DNA of 39,310 bases from Desulfovibrio sp. (GTDB lineage: Bacteria; Bacillota; Dethiobacteria; DTU022; UBA8154). The notes beneath the pieces were generated by a model. That model saw only the letters and a program-made list of their open reading frames with translations. It was not told where the DNA came from and did not search any database. Made by a program: the position numbers and the translations under genes. The stretch covers positions 1 to 39,310 of the forward strand of contig JAGVAS010000121.1 of assembly GCA_020060185.1 (NCBI GenBank), in the 5' to 3' direction. Of the stretch, positions 1 through 9,464 are shown piece after piece. The first letter of the stretch is position 1. Each line of letters opens with the position of its first letter.

Positions 1-87
1 ATCTTATCCGGTACAATTTGATTATTTGGCACATTAAAGCCGAAATTGTGCCCCGTATAGCGCGAAAAAAAGAGTATGGTTTATTTT

Positions 88-289
88 GAAAGATGACAAC
101 TTGTGCAGCGAAGCTAAAAGCTCACGTTGAAGCGAAGGTTGGAGATGGCCCTGCCGGCATGGAAGCCGGCAGCCGGGAGGTGAGTAGGATTCGAACTCTC
201 CCGGGAAGGTCATCGTAGACTCAAGCTGAAACGTAGAGCTTTCAGAGCGGAACTCGATAGCGAACCAACCTTCGCCACCCCATTTTCAT
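88..289 (-). repeat. Structured repeat family A, copy A1 (HEARO/omega-RNA-like)
   Basis: Minus-strand element that starts directly after ATGA (286-289), itself next to the TAA stop of the MCP gene. It reads AAATGGGGTGGCGAAGG at its 5' end, like copies A3, A4 and A5. Helices seen on the minus strand: AAAGCTC-(U)-ACGTT with AACGTGAGCTTT (12 pairs, one bulge); GATGACC with GGCCATC (one G-U pair); and the terminal hairpin CTGCCGGC/GCCGGCAG. The closing outer helix is weak at the 3' side, so this copy may be decayed there. Bases 1-87 beyond it hold no gene I can support, only a 6-bp hairpin GGCACA/TGTGCC without a clear T-tract. The repeat family is certain; its identity as a guide-RNA scaffold is inferred. 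Confidence 0.8.
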
Positions 290-290
290 A

Positions 291-2261
291 TTACATCCTG
301 AACTTCTTTACCATTTCCTGGAGTTCTTCGGCCATATTATTAAGCCGTGCCACGTGACCGTTAATCTCTTCCAGAACCGCTGTCTGTTCCTGGCTTGATG
401 CCGCTATTTCCTGGGCTGCTGCAGATTGTTCCTGTGCTCCTGCGGCAATACTAGCAACATAATTGCTTAGCACCGAAACTGATTTTAATATTTCATCAAG
501 GCCTCTTTCTACAAACCGTGCTTTTTTATCCCCTGTTGAAACTGCCACCGCTACAGCCTCCATTTTTTCCACGGCTTCCTGAATTCGCTGCTGAATTCCG
601 GAAATTAACCCTGATATTTCACCTGCAGCCCTACCGCTCTGTTCGGCCAGCTTGCGTACTTCGTCCGCGACTACGGCAAAACCCCGGCCCTGTTCCCCGG
701 CACGGGCAGCCTCTATGGCGGCATTAAAAGCCAAAAGGTTCGTCTGGCCGGTAATCTCCATAATAGTTTTAATGATGACATTTATTTTCCGGGAATAATT
801 GTCCAGATCGGCAACAGAATTACTGACATCCTTTACGACCAGGTCGATCTCTTCCATACTTTTAACCGCTTCCCGCACCGCTGCCACACCTTCACTGGCA
901 ATTTTTTCGCTGTCCTTTCCTTTTTGTGCGGCCTGCTCTGAAGCAGTGGCAATTTCCTGTGCTTTATGAGCCACGCTTTCACCGGCCGTTAAGGCGATCT
1001 CCTCCATAGCAGCATTGCTCTGCTGTACTGCTGAGGAAAGATCCTCTGCCGAAGCGGCTACTTTCCCGGATATCCCCTGAAGGGTCTCAACCATTTCTTT
1101 TAACCCGGCCAGCATGGCATTAAAACTTTCGCCGATCTGTCCGATCTCATCCTGCCGGGCAATATTGACCTGCTGGTTTAAAACACCGTTCTCGGCGTCT
1201 TTCATGCCTTTCACGATCCGGTTGATGGGTTCGGTAATTCCCTGGCTAAATTTGAAGGCCACTCCCAGGGCCACAATTAAGCTTAAACATCCAATTAACA
1301 GGAAACGGTTGCGGCTGGCATTCTTCATCGCGACAAATGGCGCCTCGGGAATCCCGACATAGAGCATTCCCACAACCTCATTGTCATAATCCCTCAGGGG
1401 CATATAGGAGGTTATGTAATAACTATCAACAACCAGAGCGCGTCCGGAAAAAGCCTCACCTTCATCCAGCACCTTTCTGGCTACGTTTTCGGCTGCCCGG
1501 GTACCTATAGCTCTTTCTCCCTGCTCTGTTAAAATAGTAGTGGCAATACGCAGATCTTCCAGGAAAATAGTAGAAGTAACATCGAGGGTTTTAGAAATAT
1601 GATCCACCAGGGTGTTATTATGATTTAAAATTTCCCCGCCAATAAGGACTCCCATGATGCGCTGCATATGGTCATAAACAGGCGCAGCTGCAATTAAGGC
1701 CAGTGCCCTACTCTCCCTTTCGGTGGAAGGAGCCCCCTCCCCGGACGTTCCTTCTATAACAGCATTTCCATCTAAACCTTCTTCTTTTAAGAAGCCCTCC
1801 TGCAAAACTACCACTCCGGAAGCAACCTGACCATGCAAGGCCTTTTTTAGGAGGGGTAGAAAGACACGGTTACCTGTTTGCATTTCACCGCTGGTAGCCC
1901 TGGCCATGACAAAAGAACCGGGGTCCAGTAAAGTTAAAAAATCCAGCTTAAATGCAGCCCTGTCAGTATAGATAGAGGCCAGGGCGGTCCTGAGATTATC
2001 TTCGTTCAAGGCATTTACAAGGGTATATTTATTTGCCGCCAGGTTAACCTGAGAAGCCCGCTGTTCCAGCCTTTTCATAAAAATATCCTCTGCAGCATTG
2101 ATATTCTTTTCCATGGTAATATGGGCCTGTCCTTCAATATTCTCTTCAAGGGAAACAAGAACCAGATACCCCGCTACTATTAAAGGTAACAAAGTTAAAA
2201 GAATTAAAATAGCAAGAAGCTTAAACCGTAATCCTGTTTTTATCTTTTCTTTTCCGGACAT
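291..2261 (-). CDS. Methyl-accepting chemotaxis protein (Cache-HAMP-MA)
   Basis: Transmembrane chemoreceptor that controls CheA through CheW. Transmembrane helix 1 spans about residues 14-38. An extracytoplasmic Cache-like ligand-binding region covers about 40-315, helix 2 about 320-342, a HAMP domain follows (about 343-395), then the long coiled-coil signalling domain. The near-invariant hairpin tip ([18 protein letters not shown]) is at about residues 505-522. There is no C-terminal NWETF-like CheR docking peptide; the protein ends MVKKFRM. The ATG has a good ribosome site (AAAGGAG, 6 nt upstream). It is the last gene of the chemotaxis block, after cheR. The ligand cannot be told from sequence. 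The stop codon abuts repeat A1. Confidence 0.96.
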   Translation of the reverse strand: MSGKEKIKTGLRFKLLAILILLTLLPLIVAGYLVLVSLEENIEGQAHITMEKNINAAEDIFMKRLEQRASQVNLAANKYTLVNALNEDNLRTALASIYTDRAAFKLDFLTLLDPGSFVMARATSGEMQTGNRVFLPLLKKALHGQVASGVVVLQEGFLKEEGLDGNAVIEGTSGEGAPSTERESRALALIAAAPVYDHMQRIMGVLIGGEILNHNNTLVDHISKTLDVTSTIFLEDLRIATTILTEQGERAIGTRAAENVARKVLDEGEAFSGRALVVDSYYITSYMPLRDYDNEVVGMLYVGIPEAPFVAMKNASRNRFLLIGCLSLIVALGVAFKFSQGITEPINRIVKGMKDAENGVLNQQVNIARQDEIGQIGESFNAMLAGLKEMVETLQGISGKVAASAEDLSSAVQQSNAAMEEIALTAGESVAHKAQEIATASEQAAQKGKDSEKIASEGVAAVREAVKSMEEIDLVVKDVSNSVADLDNYSRKINVIIKTIMEITGQTNLLAFNAAIEAARAGEQGRGFAVVADEVRKLAEQSGRAAGEISGLISGIQQRIQEAVEKMEAVAVAVSTGDKKARFVERGLDEILKSVSVLSNYVASIAAGAQEQSAAAQEIAASSQEQTAVLEEINGHVARLNNMAEELQEMVKKFRM

Positions 2262-2280
2262 AAGAAACTCCTTTCCATGC

Positions 2281-2336
2281 TATAAAAATGAGGTGGCAAA
2301 GGTTGGTGCTTACTTAAGGGTTCAAAGAGAGCCGGT
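2281..2336 (+). repeat. Family A fragment A6, opposite orientation, overlapping the cheR 3' end
   Basis: About 55 nt on the plus strand match the 5' end of family A, especially copy A3: AATGAGGTGGCAAAGGTTGG, then CTTAAGGGTTC and a GGTT end. It is decayed (ATAA in place of ATGA, several substitutions) and lacks the inner helices. It overlaps the last codons and TGA stop of cheR and ends close to the ribosome site of the MCP gene. It is the only copy on the plus strand. Confidence 0.7.
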
Positions 2337-3125
2337 TTTTTTCTGATAAATGGTATTGTAGCGTTTAAAAAACCCGAATTTACCCGGGTTACTGATATAT
2401 TCCGCCGAGCCGATTACGAGAATACCCCCCGGCTTTAAGACACGGGAAAAGCGCTCTAAGAGAAAATCCTGGGTCTCTGCTTTAAAATAAATAAATACAT
2501 TGCGGCAGAGAATCATAAGGCACCCGGAAACAGGAGCATCAACCAGGAGGTTATGTCTTTTAAAAATTACCTTCTTTTTTATTTCTGTTTTTAAACAATA
2601 TTTCTCCCCTTCCCTGTCAAAATAACGGTGAATATGCTCTTCCGGTGTTTTTTGCACATACTTGAGATCGTAACAGCCTTTTTGGGCTGTTAAAAGCGCC
2701 TTGTCATCCATATCTGTGGCGATGATTTGCGCCCGGTCCAGCACCTTAAGGGAATCAAGAATAATGGCTACAGTATAGGGCTCAGCTCCGATGGAACAAC
2801 CGGCACTCCACACGGTCAGGCTTTCAGGATAGTTTTTCAGCAGTTCCGGAAAAATTTCCTCTTTTAACCTGGCATAAACTTTTTCATCTCGGAAAAATTC
2901 CGAAGTGTTGATGGTAAGGTAATTAAAAAAATACTCCATGGCCGGAGGGGAATCAGCCAGGTACTGGTAAAAAAGATGGAAATCAGGCTTTCTTTCCCTT
3001 TGCATCAACTGCCTGATACGCCGCTCCATCTGCCTGTCCTTGTAACAATCCAGATCAAGTCCGGTTTTTTGATAAAATGCCGCTTTAAATTGAGCATAAT
3101 CCCAGGATCCAGAAAGCATTTCCAT
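2322..3125 (-). CDS. cheR: Chemotaxis protein methyltransferase CheR
   Basis: S-adenosylmethionine-dependent methyltransferase that methylates glutamates on chemoreceptors; partner of CheB in adaptation. An N-terminal helical CheR domain contains the basic stretch RQMERRIRQLMQR and the NTSEFFRD motif. It is followed by a Rossmann methyltransferase domain with the SAM loop SAGCSIGAEPYT and the later CRNVFIYF motif. I place the start at the ATG of MEMLSGSW (267 aa), because AAGGAGAG lies 7 nt upstream. The ORF-track start lies inside cheB and has no comparable site. The last codons (TGSL) and the stop fall inside repeat fragment A6, so the extreme C-terminus may have been replaced by the insertion. 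Confidence 0.95.
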   Translation of the reverse strand: MEMLSGSWDYAQFKAAFYQKTGLDLDCYKDRQMERRIRQLMQRERKPDFHLFYQYLADSPPAMEYFFNYLTINTSEFFRDEKVYARLKEEIFPELLKNYPESLTVWSAGCSIGAEPYTVAIILDSLKVLDRAQIIATDMDDKALLTAQKGCYDLKYVQKTPEEHIHRYFDREGEKYCLKTEIKKKVIFKRHNLLVDAPVSGCLMILCRNVFIYFKAETQDFLLERFSRVLKPGGILVIGSAEYISNPGKFGFFKRYNTIYQKKTGSL

Positions 3126-3144
3126 TATATCTCTCCTTGATTGC

Positions 3145-4197
3145 TTACCAGGTCTTGTTATTAGCAAGTAAACGGGTAATAGCCGGTGCTACCTGTTCCA
3201 GGGGCACAACCATATCTGCCGAACCTTTTTTAATTACAGCCTGGGGCATTCCGGAAATTACGGCGGTACACGGGTCCTGGACAATGGTTTTACCACCTTT
3301 TTCTTTTATCCTGGCCATTCCTTCGGCACCATCCCGTCCCATACCGGTTAAAACAACTCCTATAACAGAAGAGCCAAACGCCTCTGCCACGGATTCCATC
3401 ATCATATCGGCCGAAGGACGGACGTGGTTTACCGGGGCAGCGCGGCTCAAAAAGGTGGTACCATCCTTCACGGCGAGGAGGTGGTAGCCTCCGGGAGCCA
3501 CATAGGCCTCACCCTCCAGAATACTTTCCCCATTGCCGGCTTCTTTTACTTTTATAGGAGAAATTTTATCGAGCCTTTTGGACAGCGAACTGGTAAAACC
3601 TGCAGGCATATGCTGGGTAATAAATACAGCCGCCGGCAGACCTGCAGGCAGGCCCCGCAGCACCTCCTCCAGAGCCCGGGGGCCGCCGGTAGAGGATCCT
3701 ATAGCTACAATCCTACGGGCCAGCCGGCCGATAAGATCCGGCTGTCTCTTCCTGTCTTCAGGAAAGCTCAAGCTCTGGTAATTGCAAATACGGGCACTCG
3801 CGGCCGCCTTTATTTTAAGCGGCAGCAGCCGCTTGATTTCTTCGGCACTTTCTCCTTTAAAAAGAGAAGGTTTGGTTATAAAGTCTACCGCTCCGGAAGA
3901 GAGAGCTTCTATCGTAACTTCACTATCCCTTCTGGTGTGGCTGCTGACCATAATGACCGGCAGGGGGTTGTCCTGCATGATTTTCTTTAGAGTGTCCAGC
4001 CCGTTAAGCCTGGGCATCTCGATATCAAGTGTAATTACATCAGGCTTAAAATTTACTATTTTATGTAAAGCATCTTCACCGTCACAGGCCGTATTAACCA
4101 GTTCCAGCTCACTATCGTTCTGTATTATGTCGCTAAGAAATTTGCGCATAAAAGCGGAGTCATCAACAACCAAAACCTTCAAGCTTTTTTTTCCCAT
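3145..4197 (-). CDS. cheB: Protein-glutamate methylesterase/deamidase CheB
   Basis: Response-regulator methylesterase that removes methyl groups from chemoreceptors when phosphorylated by CheA. The N-terminal receiver domain (about 1-125) has the acidic pocket VVDDSAFMR, the phospho-acceptor Asp in VITLDIEMP, and the conserved Lys in FITKPS. After a linker, the C-terminal esterase domain has the Ser of IGSSTGGP, the His of TQHMP and the Asp of GMGRDGAEG, the expected catalytic triad. At 350 aa it has the family length. ATG start with GAGGAAG upstream. It lies between cheD and cheR in one run of closely spaced genes. Confidence 0.97.
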   Translation of the reverse strand: MGKKSLKVLVVDDSAFMRKFLSDIIQNDSELELVNTACDGEDALHKIVNFKPDVITLDIEMPRLNGLDTLKKIMQDNPLPVIMVSSHTRRDSEVTIEALSSGAVDFITKPSLFKGESAEEIKRLLPLKIKAAASARICNYQSLSFPEDRKRQPDLIGRLARRIVAIGSSTGGPRALEEVLRGLPAGLPAAVFITQHMPAGFTSSLSKRLDKISPIKVKEAGNGESILEGEAYVAPGGYHLLAVKDGTTFLSRAAPVNHVRPSADMMMESVAEAFGSSVIGVVLTGMGRDGAEGMARIKEKGGKTIVQDPCTAVISGMPQAVIKKGSADMVVPLEQVAPAITRLLANNKTW

Positions 4198-4232
4198 ACT
4201 TCTTCCTCATTTCCAACTATCCCGGTACATTT

Positions 4233-4718
4233 TTAAAGCTCTTTTTCACCTCTACCTACCGTGGTAATTACAACTTTGCCCGAATCAATAAAAAAACGCA
4301 TTGTACGGCCGAAATTACCCCCCACATCCTCCCCCCGGAGAGGGATCTCCAGTTCTTTCAAAGTCTGCCTGACTGCCTCTATATTTTTTTCTCCGACGCT
4401 GATGCCAGTCTTTTGGAAAGTAAACAGCTGGCTGCCACCGGCAATTTTGGCAGTAAACCTGATCCTTCTCCCGCCAGCTTTTTCCATTTTCTCGACCAGC
4501 AGGGGTATGGCCGTATCGGCAAACTTTGCCGGGTTAAAAGAATTTGACCTGTTTCCAAACTGGCAACTGCTGGAGAGGAGTATGTGAGCCAGCCCCCCTA
4601 CCTTATTTTCCGCATCATGTAAAGCTACTCCGACACAGGAACCAAGCCCCACTGTAATTAAAATTCCCTGGTCCCTGAGAACAGCCAGGTCGGCAATTTT
4701 TACTTTAAATGTATCCAT
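4233..4718 (-). CDS. cheD: Chemoreceptor glutamine deamidase CheD
   Basis: Deamidates receptor glutamines and, in Bacillus-type systems, binds and stimulates the CheY-P phosphatase CheC. The catalytic Cys lies in GLGSCVGVALHD and the His in GGLAHILLS, both as in the family; the length (161 aa) is normal. ATG start with AGGTGA upstream. It follows cheC by 4 nt, so the two partners are very likely co-translated. Membership of a CheC/CheD adaptation branch marks this as a Gram-positive/Thermotoga-style chemotaxis system. Confidence 0.97.
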   Translation of the reverse strand: MDTFKVKIADLAVLRDQGILITVGLGSCVGVALHDAENKVGGLAHILLSSSCQFGNRSNSFNPAKFADTAIPLLVEKMEKAGGRRIRFTAKIAGGSQLFTFQKTGISVGEKNIEAVRQTLKELEIPLRGEDVGGNFGRTMRFFIDSGKVVITTVGRGEKEL

Positions 4719-4722
4719 ATTT

Positions 4723-5328
4723 TCACCTGATGCCTAAAAGAGTAAATATTTTGTCCAAAGCCCCCCGGTCGGGAATGATGAGGATGTGGCCGGCAATATG
4801 GCTCTCCCGGGAGTTCAAGAAAGTTCTTAAAAGGACTACTTCATCATCTACAATGTAGGCTTCGGCCATGACAGTGGAAATAATTGCTCCGGACATATCC
4901 ACAGCTATTTCCGGGGGAGAAGGCAGCAACTGCAAATTAGTCATAAATGAAAGGGCATTCAGGTATGAAGAGGTCAGAATATTGCCTACTTCGATTAATG
5001 CTGATAGTCCCATTTCATCAAATTCCCCCCGTGACCCCGGCAGAAGAGTCGATACTAAATTGGAGGCGCTCTCCAGGGAGAGGACGAAGATAATTGTCAG
5101 GCTAATGTCTCCGTGTGACTCGATATATATGCCCGCCACGGGAAGTTCCGCCCCTCCCAGCAGGTCCGGAATATCCTGTAAAAGAGCCAGAGTGGCCACA
5201 GGAACGTCCATTTCCACTTTTTCCTCATTCAACATCTTGGACAGCGAGGTAATGGCATTACCCACACCGATGTTGGCCAGTTCTTTCAGGACATCAAGCT
5301 TGTTTTCGCTAAGTTTCCTTTTCTTCAA
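4723..5328 (-). CDS. cheC: CheY-P phosphatase CheC
   Basis: Dephosphorylates CheY-P and is regulated by CheD. It shows two copies of the CheC active-site pattern (D/S)-x3-E-x2-N: DVLKELAN near the N-terminus and SALIEVGN in the middle, so both half-sites look intact. The ORF-track GTG start (5337) overlaps the ribosome site itself (GAGGTG). The better start is the TTG three codons later (MKKRKLSENK, 201 aa), 6 nt after AGGTG. It sits between cheY and cheD, overlapping neither. Confidence 0.95.
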   Translation of the reverse strand: MKKRKLSENKLDVLKELANIGVGNAITSLSKMLNEEKVEMDVPVATLALLQDIPDLLGGAELPVAGIYIESHGDISLTIIFVLSLESASNLVSTLLPGSRGEFDEMGLSALIEVGNILTSSYLNALSFMTNLQLLPSPPEIAVDMSGAIISTVMAEAYIVDDEVVLLRTFLNSRESHIAGHILIIPDRGALDKIFTLLGIR

Positions 5329-5374
5329 GGGGTTCACCTCGTTCCCAGTATCTGCCCTGAACCGGTGGACTTAC

Positions 5375-5737
5375 CTACCCTCCCACCTTTTGCAAGGCTT
5401 CTACAATACGATCGGGTTGAAAAGGCTTTACAATAAAATCCTTAGCCCCGGAATTCAAAGCTTCAATAACCAGGGCTTTTTGACCCATGGCACTTACCAC
5501 GACTATCCTGGCCTCGGGATCCTTTTCCATAATCTTTTTTATCGCCGTAATCCCGTCCATATTGGGCATGGTAATATCCATAGTAACCAGATCGGGTTTA
5601 ACAAGTAAATATTTTTCTACAGCCTGAGATCCATCTTCTGCTTCGGCAACAACTTCGTACCCGTTTTTCTCCAATACATTGCGCAGCGTCATACGCATAA
5701 AAGCCGTATCATCAGTGATTAATACTTTTTTTCCCAA
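5375..5737 (-). CDS. cheY: Chemotaxis response regulator CheY
   Basis: Single-domain receiver that carries the signal from CheA to the FliM/FliN/FliY switch. It has the acidic pair ITDDTAFMR, the phospho-acceptor Asp in LVTMDITMP, and Lys in FIVKPFQPD. I choose the TTG start (MGKKVLITDD, 120 aa), which follows GGGAGGG by 6 nt and gives the exact CheY length. The longer ORF-track version begins inside cheA without support. The gene overlaps the 3' end of cheA by 26 nt, suggesting coupled translation of kinase and regulator. Confidence 0.96.
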   Translation of the reverse strand: MGKKVLITDDTAFMRMTLRNVLEKNGYEVVAEAEDGSQAVEKYLLVKPDLVTMDITMPNMDGITAIKKIMEKDPEARIVVVSAMGQKALVIEALNSGAKDFIVKPFQPDRIVEALQKVGG

Positions 5738-7844
5738 GATTAACCCTCCCATCGTCAAGCAAACTGGCAACATCCAGGATGAGAGTTACCCTACCGTCTC
5801 CAAGCACCGTGGCACCAGCAATTCCTTTAATATCATTGATAAAGTTGCCAAGGGATTTAATGACAACTTCCTGCTGGCCCAGGAGCTCGTCGACGATAAG
5901 CCCGGCCTTTTTATCGCCGGTCTGAACAACTACCACAGGATAAACTTCCTGTTCCCGAAATTGCCCCATACCCAGGCTTTCTTGTAAAGAATAAAGGGGT
6001 AAGACCTCTTCCCTCAGGGTAATAACTTTGCCCTGACGGATCGTTTTAATTTCCTGCGGATCCACAAAAAGGTTTTCCCGGATGGCTTCAATGGGAATGG
6101 CATAGACTTCTTTCCCGGACTGGACCATAAGGGTCCTGATAATGGCCAGCGTCAGGGGAAATCTGAGGATAAACCTGGAACCTTTTCCGGAATTACTTTT
6201 TACTTCTACCGTCCCGTTAAGAGTTTCAATAGCTGTCCTGACAACATCCATACCCACGCCCCGTCCCGAAATATCGGTAACCTCCTCAGAAGTGCTGAAA
6301 CCACTGCGAAAGATAAGACGTAGGGCTTCTTCAGAACTCATTTTCTCAGCCTCTTCCCCGGTGATAATCTTTTTCTCCAGGGCCCTGGTTTTAATAACCT
6401 GCGGATCCATTCCCCTGCCATCATCCTCCACGCTAACCACTACATGACTTCCTTCATGATGCGCCTCCAGGAAAATTTTCCCCGCAGGGTTTTTTCCGTT
6501 TTTAATTCTCTCTTCTGCTTCTTCTATTCCATGATCAACGGCATTGCGTAAAAGGTGAACAAGCGGATCACCAACCTGGTTGACAATAGTACGATCCAGC
6601 TCCGTATCTTCTCCGGAAATGAGCAATTCCACTTCTTTATTTCTTTCGAGGCAAAGATCACGGACCATGCGTGGAAAACGGTCAAAGACCTGCTTTATGG
6701 GCACCATTCGTAAAGTCATAACAGCGTTCTGAAGTTCCGTGGTAATCCTTTCCAGTTGTTCCAGGGAACTTTCCAGCATTTCGTCACTTACTTTTTTCCC
6801 CAGATCAACCACGCGGGTACGGTTGATGATTAATTCGCCTACAAGGTTAACCAGGCTGTCCAGTTTCGCTGTTTCTACACGTACTGTTTTTTCCACGTTA
6901 CGCGCAGATAAAGAAGGCGCCTTGACCTTTGGTAAAGCTCGAGGAGTTTCTTCCGGTGTTTCTTCTTCATTTTCCATCAACAAGGATACTTTCCCGGGAA
7001 AAAGGGGCGCCGCAGCGCTATCACCATTGAGGGGTGCTGTAACCGGTGTCTCCGGCTTATCTTCAATATTGACCGGTAAAATGTCTGCACTTTCTATTTC
7101 AGCAATACTTTCAATGGATTTTTTTAAAGCTTCCATATCGGGCCTTCCAACAAGTAATAGGGAAAACTCCCAGTCAAAATTTTCTTCCTCCAGGGCTTGG
7201 AGAGGAGGCATTGTTTTAATTACCTCTCCCTGCTTCTCAACAGCTTTAAGGACCATATAGGCGCGTACCGATTTCAATAGGCAACCATGGAGGAGACAAA
7301 CATGAACATGGTAGATATTATCACCCCTGGAAAGAGCATCCTTAAGCATCTCTTTCTCAAATTCATTCATAATTTCTTTCCAGCTAATCCAGCTCTCCCG
7401 TACCGGTGGTTTCCCCTCTTGTAGTTGCTCACCCTGTTCCAAGGTATCACTTTTAAAAGCAACCTCTTTCCCGGGGTTCTCCTGCCAGCCTTGCAACTTT
7501 TCCTGCATTATTGCTACTTCCCTGTTAAAATCCTCCTGCTTGTCCAGGTTGTCGACAAGAAGCTGTACCAGGTCCACTGCTTCGAAAAGCATATTAACAA
7601 AACCCGTCTCTATTGCGGCCTTTCCACTACGCAACTGGTCCAGCAGGCTTTCCATTTCGTGAGTCAGCCCCGTAATAAGTTCGTACCCCATGGTGCCGGC
7701 CATACCTTTTAAGCTATGCGCGGCACGAAACATTTCCGTAAGCTGTTCGCTGTTGGAGTTTTTTTCCATATCCAGCAGGCAGCGCGTCATATCCTGCAGG
7801 TATTCCTGGGCTTCAGCAAGAAAAAGATCCCTGTACTCTTCCAT
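5712..7844 (-). CDS. cheA: Chemotaxis histidine kinase CheA
   Basis: Central kinase of the receptor array; it passes phosphate to CheY and CheB. Domains in order: P1 Hpt with the phosphorylated His in AAHSLKGMAG (about residue 43); a P2 docking region with long linkers; P3 dimerisation helices (DSLVNLVGELIINR); P4 ATPase with the N box HLLRNAVDHGIE and G boxes DDGRGMD and GRGVGMDVV; and a P5 CheW-like domain to the C-terminus. The start is taken at MEEYRDLF (710 aa), with a GGGGGAG site just upstream; the first 12 ORF-track residues are probably untranslated. It overlaps cheY at its 3' end. Confidence 0.97.
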   Translation of the reverse strand: MEEYRDLFLAEAQEYLQDMTRCLLDMEKNSNSEQLTEMFRAAHSLKGMAGTMGYELITGLTHEMESLLDQLRSGKAAIETGFVNMLFEAVDLVQLLVDNLDKQEDFNREVAIMQEKLQGWQENPGKEVAFKSDTLEQGEQLQEGKPPVRESWISWKEIMNEFEKEMLKDALSRGDNIYHVHVCLLHGCLLKSVRAYMVLKAVEKQGEVIKTMPPLQALEEENFDWEFSLLLVGRPDMEALKKSIESIAEIESADILPVNIEDKPETPVTAPLNGDSAAAPLFPGKVSLLMENEEETPEETPRALPKVKAPSLSARNVEKTVRVETAKLDSLVNLVGELIINRTRVVDLGKKVSDEMLESSLEQLERITTELQNAVMTLRMVPIKQVFDRFPRMVRDLCLERNKEVELLISGEDTELDRTIVNQVGDPLVHLLRNAVDHGIEEAEERIKNGKNPAGKIFLEAHHEGSHVVVSVEDDGRGMDPQVIKTRALEKKIITGEEAEKMSSEEALRLIFRSGFSTSEEVTDISGRGVGMDVVRTAIETLNGTVEVKSNSGKGSRFILRFPLTLAIIRTLMVQSGKEVYAIPIEAIRENLFVDPQEIKTIRQGKVITLREEVLPLYSLQESLGMGQFREQEVYPVVVVQTGDKKAGLIVDELLGQQEVVIKSLGNFINDIKGIAGATVLGDGRVTLILDVASLLDDGRVNLGKKSINH

Positions 7845-7883
7845 TACCTCTCCCCCTCTCTCCAACGGGCACCGGTTCACATG

Positions 7884-8390
7884 CTAGGCCCGTGCCTCAA
7901 TTTTTTCCTGTTCTCCCAGGGTAATCTCGTTCATGGCAATTTTTTCCTCGGTTGTCAATATCTTGTCCAGGTTAAGTATAATCAGCAGGCGATCATTAAC
8001 TTTACCGACACCCTTTATAAAGTCCGTACGGGTTCCCGCTATCCTTGATGGGGGAAGCTGTATCGCTGCAGAAGAAAGACGGAGTACCTCTGTAACCGAA
8101 TCCACTATTAATCCTACCTTGCTATCCTGGATTTCTACAATTATGATCCTGGTCTGCTCTCCTCTTTCCTCTAAATCCAGCTCAAAACGCTTGCGAAGAT
8201 CAACTACGGGTATGACTTCCCCCCTTAAGTTTATGACCCCTTCAATAAAATAGGCGGACTGGGGTAGGGGAGTTACCTGCGTCATTTTTAAAACCTCGCG
8301 TACCTGCTGGATATTTACGGCAAACTCTTCCTTTTCAAGCTTAAAAGCTACCATCTGGACTTCAGAAGCAGCTTCATTCTTGTCTTTCAT
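7884..8390 (-). CDS. cheW: Chemotaxis coupling protein CheW
   Basis: Scaffold protein that links chemoreceptors to the CheA P5 domain. The whole 168-aa protein is one CheW domain. It shows the typical VQMVAFKLEKEEFAVNI opening, NLRGEVIPVVDLRKRF in the middle and GLIVDSVTEVLRL towards the end. ATG start with AGGGGTGA upstream. It begins 6 nt after the fliY stop, so switch and array genes are transcribed together. No second coupling protein such as CheV is seen in the window. Confidence 0.97.
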   Translation of the reverse strand: MKDKNEAASEVQMVAFKLEKEEFAVNIQQVREVLKMTQVTPLPQSAYFIEGVINLRGEVIPVVDLRKRFELDLEERGEQTRIIIVEIQDSKVGLIVDSVTEVLRLSSAAIQLPPSRIAGTRTDFIKGVGKVNDRLLIILNLDKILTTEEKIAMNEITLGEQEKIEARA

Positions 8391-8396
8391 ATCATA

Positions 8397-9458
8397 TCAC
8401 CCCTTTATTGAATTAACTCTGGAACGGATCATAGCCGTAATCTTAACGCCAAATTGCCTGTTTACCAGGACCACCTCCCCCCTGGCTACCAGTTGCTCAT
8501 TGGCATAAAGCTCTACTGGTTCCCCCAGATAGTTCTCCAAGGCAATTATTTCACCCGGAGATAGAGATAAAACCTTCTTTAGAGGAAGCCTGGCCCTGCC
8601 CAGGATGACATTAATCTCGATGGGGATATCCATAATTAAATTTATTTTTTCATAATCCTCCCGCCGCAACCCGCAGGCGGTTTCTTTAACGCTAAAGCCA
8701 GGAACCGCCTTTACTTCTTTTTCAGGATAAAAAACATTGTCCTTTTCGATAACCGGAGTAAAAACATCCGCCGTGGCAACGATCCCCTGCTCATGGGAAG
8801 ATTTCTCCTCACCTGGAAATAGGGGGATTTCCGACTCTACCATCTCCGAGACGAGGCTGGAAAGAAGACAGGAAGCAGTCTTCCGGCCATATTCAAGGGG
8901 TATTAACTGCAAAAGTTCACTGTCTAAAAGGTCTTCTACAACCATACGGAAGGCTATCTGGATAATAATGCTGTCATCATGGATGGAATCCAAATCGACA
9001 CTTTCCGTTTTTAAATCCTTGTAGCTTACCCGGGGGGGAGAAATATTGATGGGACGGTTGAAAAGATCCGACATCGCCGTAGCCGCAGAGCCCATCATCT
9101 GGTTCATAGCTTCACTTATGGCCGAAAGTTCCAGGTCGCCGAGTTCTTCAGGGTTTTCCGGAGGCTCCATATCCATCATCAGTCCCACGATCTTCAGAAC
9201 ATCATCTTTCTTTACAATAAGGACATTATCACCTTCCAAGCCCTTGAGGTAATCTACCGTTACGATCAGACACGGTATGGGATAGCTGGCACGGACGTCA
9301 TTCATGGTAACGAGGGCAACTTTGGGTGTAGTAATCTGCACTTTCCTGTTAACAAGCTGGGAAAGAGCCGTTGCCGCGGCACCAAGGGATATATTGCCTG
9401 CTTCTGCCAGGGCGTCTTGATACTGCTCGTCCAGAATATTTTCCAGCCGTTTCTCCAT
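8397..9458 (-). CDS. fliY: Flagellar switch phosphatase FliY (CheC-like domain plus C-terminal FliN domain)
   Basis: Switch-complex protein that also dephosphorylates CheY-P in Gram-positive bacteria. The N-terminal ~200 residues are a CheC-like domain with two (D/S)-x3-E-x2-N sites, DALAEAGN and SAISEAMN. The C-terminal ~75 residues are a FliN/SpoA domain (IPIEINVILGRARLPL ... NRQFGVKITAMI). The protein (353 aa) starts directly with the CheC domain and lacks the N-terminal EIDALL-type CheY-docking peptide of Bacillus subtilis FliY. That peptide is found instead on the neighbouring FliN. ATG start; 6 nt after the fliN stop. Confidence 0.92.
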   Translation of the reverse strand: MEKRLENILDEQYQDALAEAGNISLGAAATALSQLVNRKVQITTPKVALVTMNDVRASYPIPCLIVTVDYLKGLEGDNVLIVKKDDVLKIVGLMMDMEPPENPEELGDLELSAISEAMNQMMGSAATAMSDLFNRPINISPPRVSYKDLKTESVDLDSIHDDSIIIQIAFRMVVEDLLDSELLQLIPLEYGRKTASCLLSSLVSEMVESEIPLFPGEEKSSHEQGIVATADVFTPVIEKDNVFYPEKEVKAVPGFSVKETACGLRREDYEKINLIMDIPIEINVILGRARLPLKKVLSLSPGEIIALENYLGEPVELYANEQLVARGEVVLVNRQFGVKITAMIRSRVNSIKG

Positions 9459-9464
9459 ATTATA

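Noticed and set aside
88-289. CRISPR array or tRNA as an explanation of the repeats
   Set aside because: Copies are kilobases apart, ~200 nt long and internally variable; there are no regular spacers and no cloverleaf or CCA end.
3424-3990. Long plus-strand ORFs inside cheB, cheA, flhB, fliK, fliF and others
   Set aside because: They are shadows of well-identified minus-strand genes, without ribosome sites or known domains.
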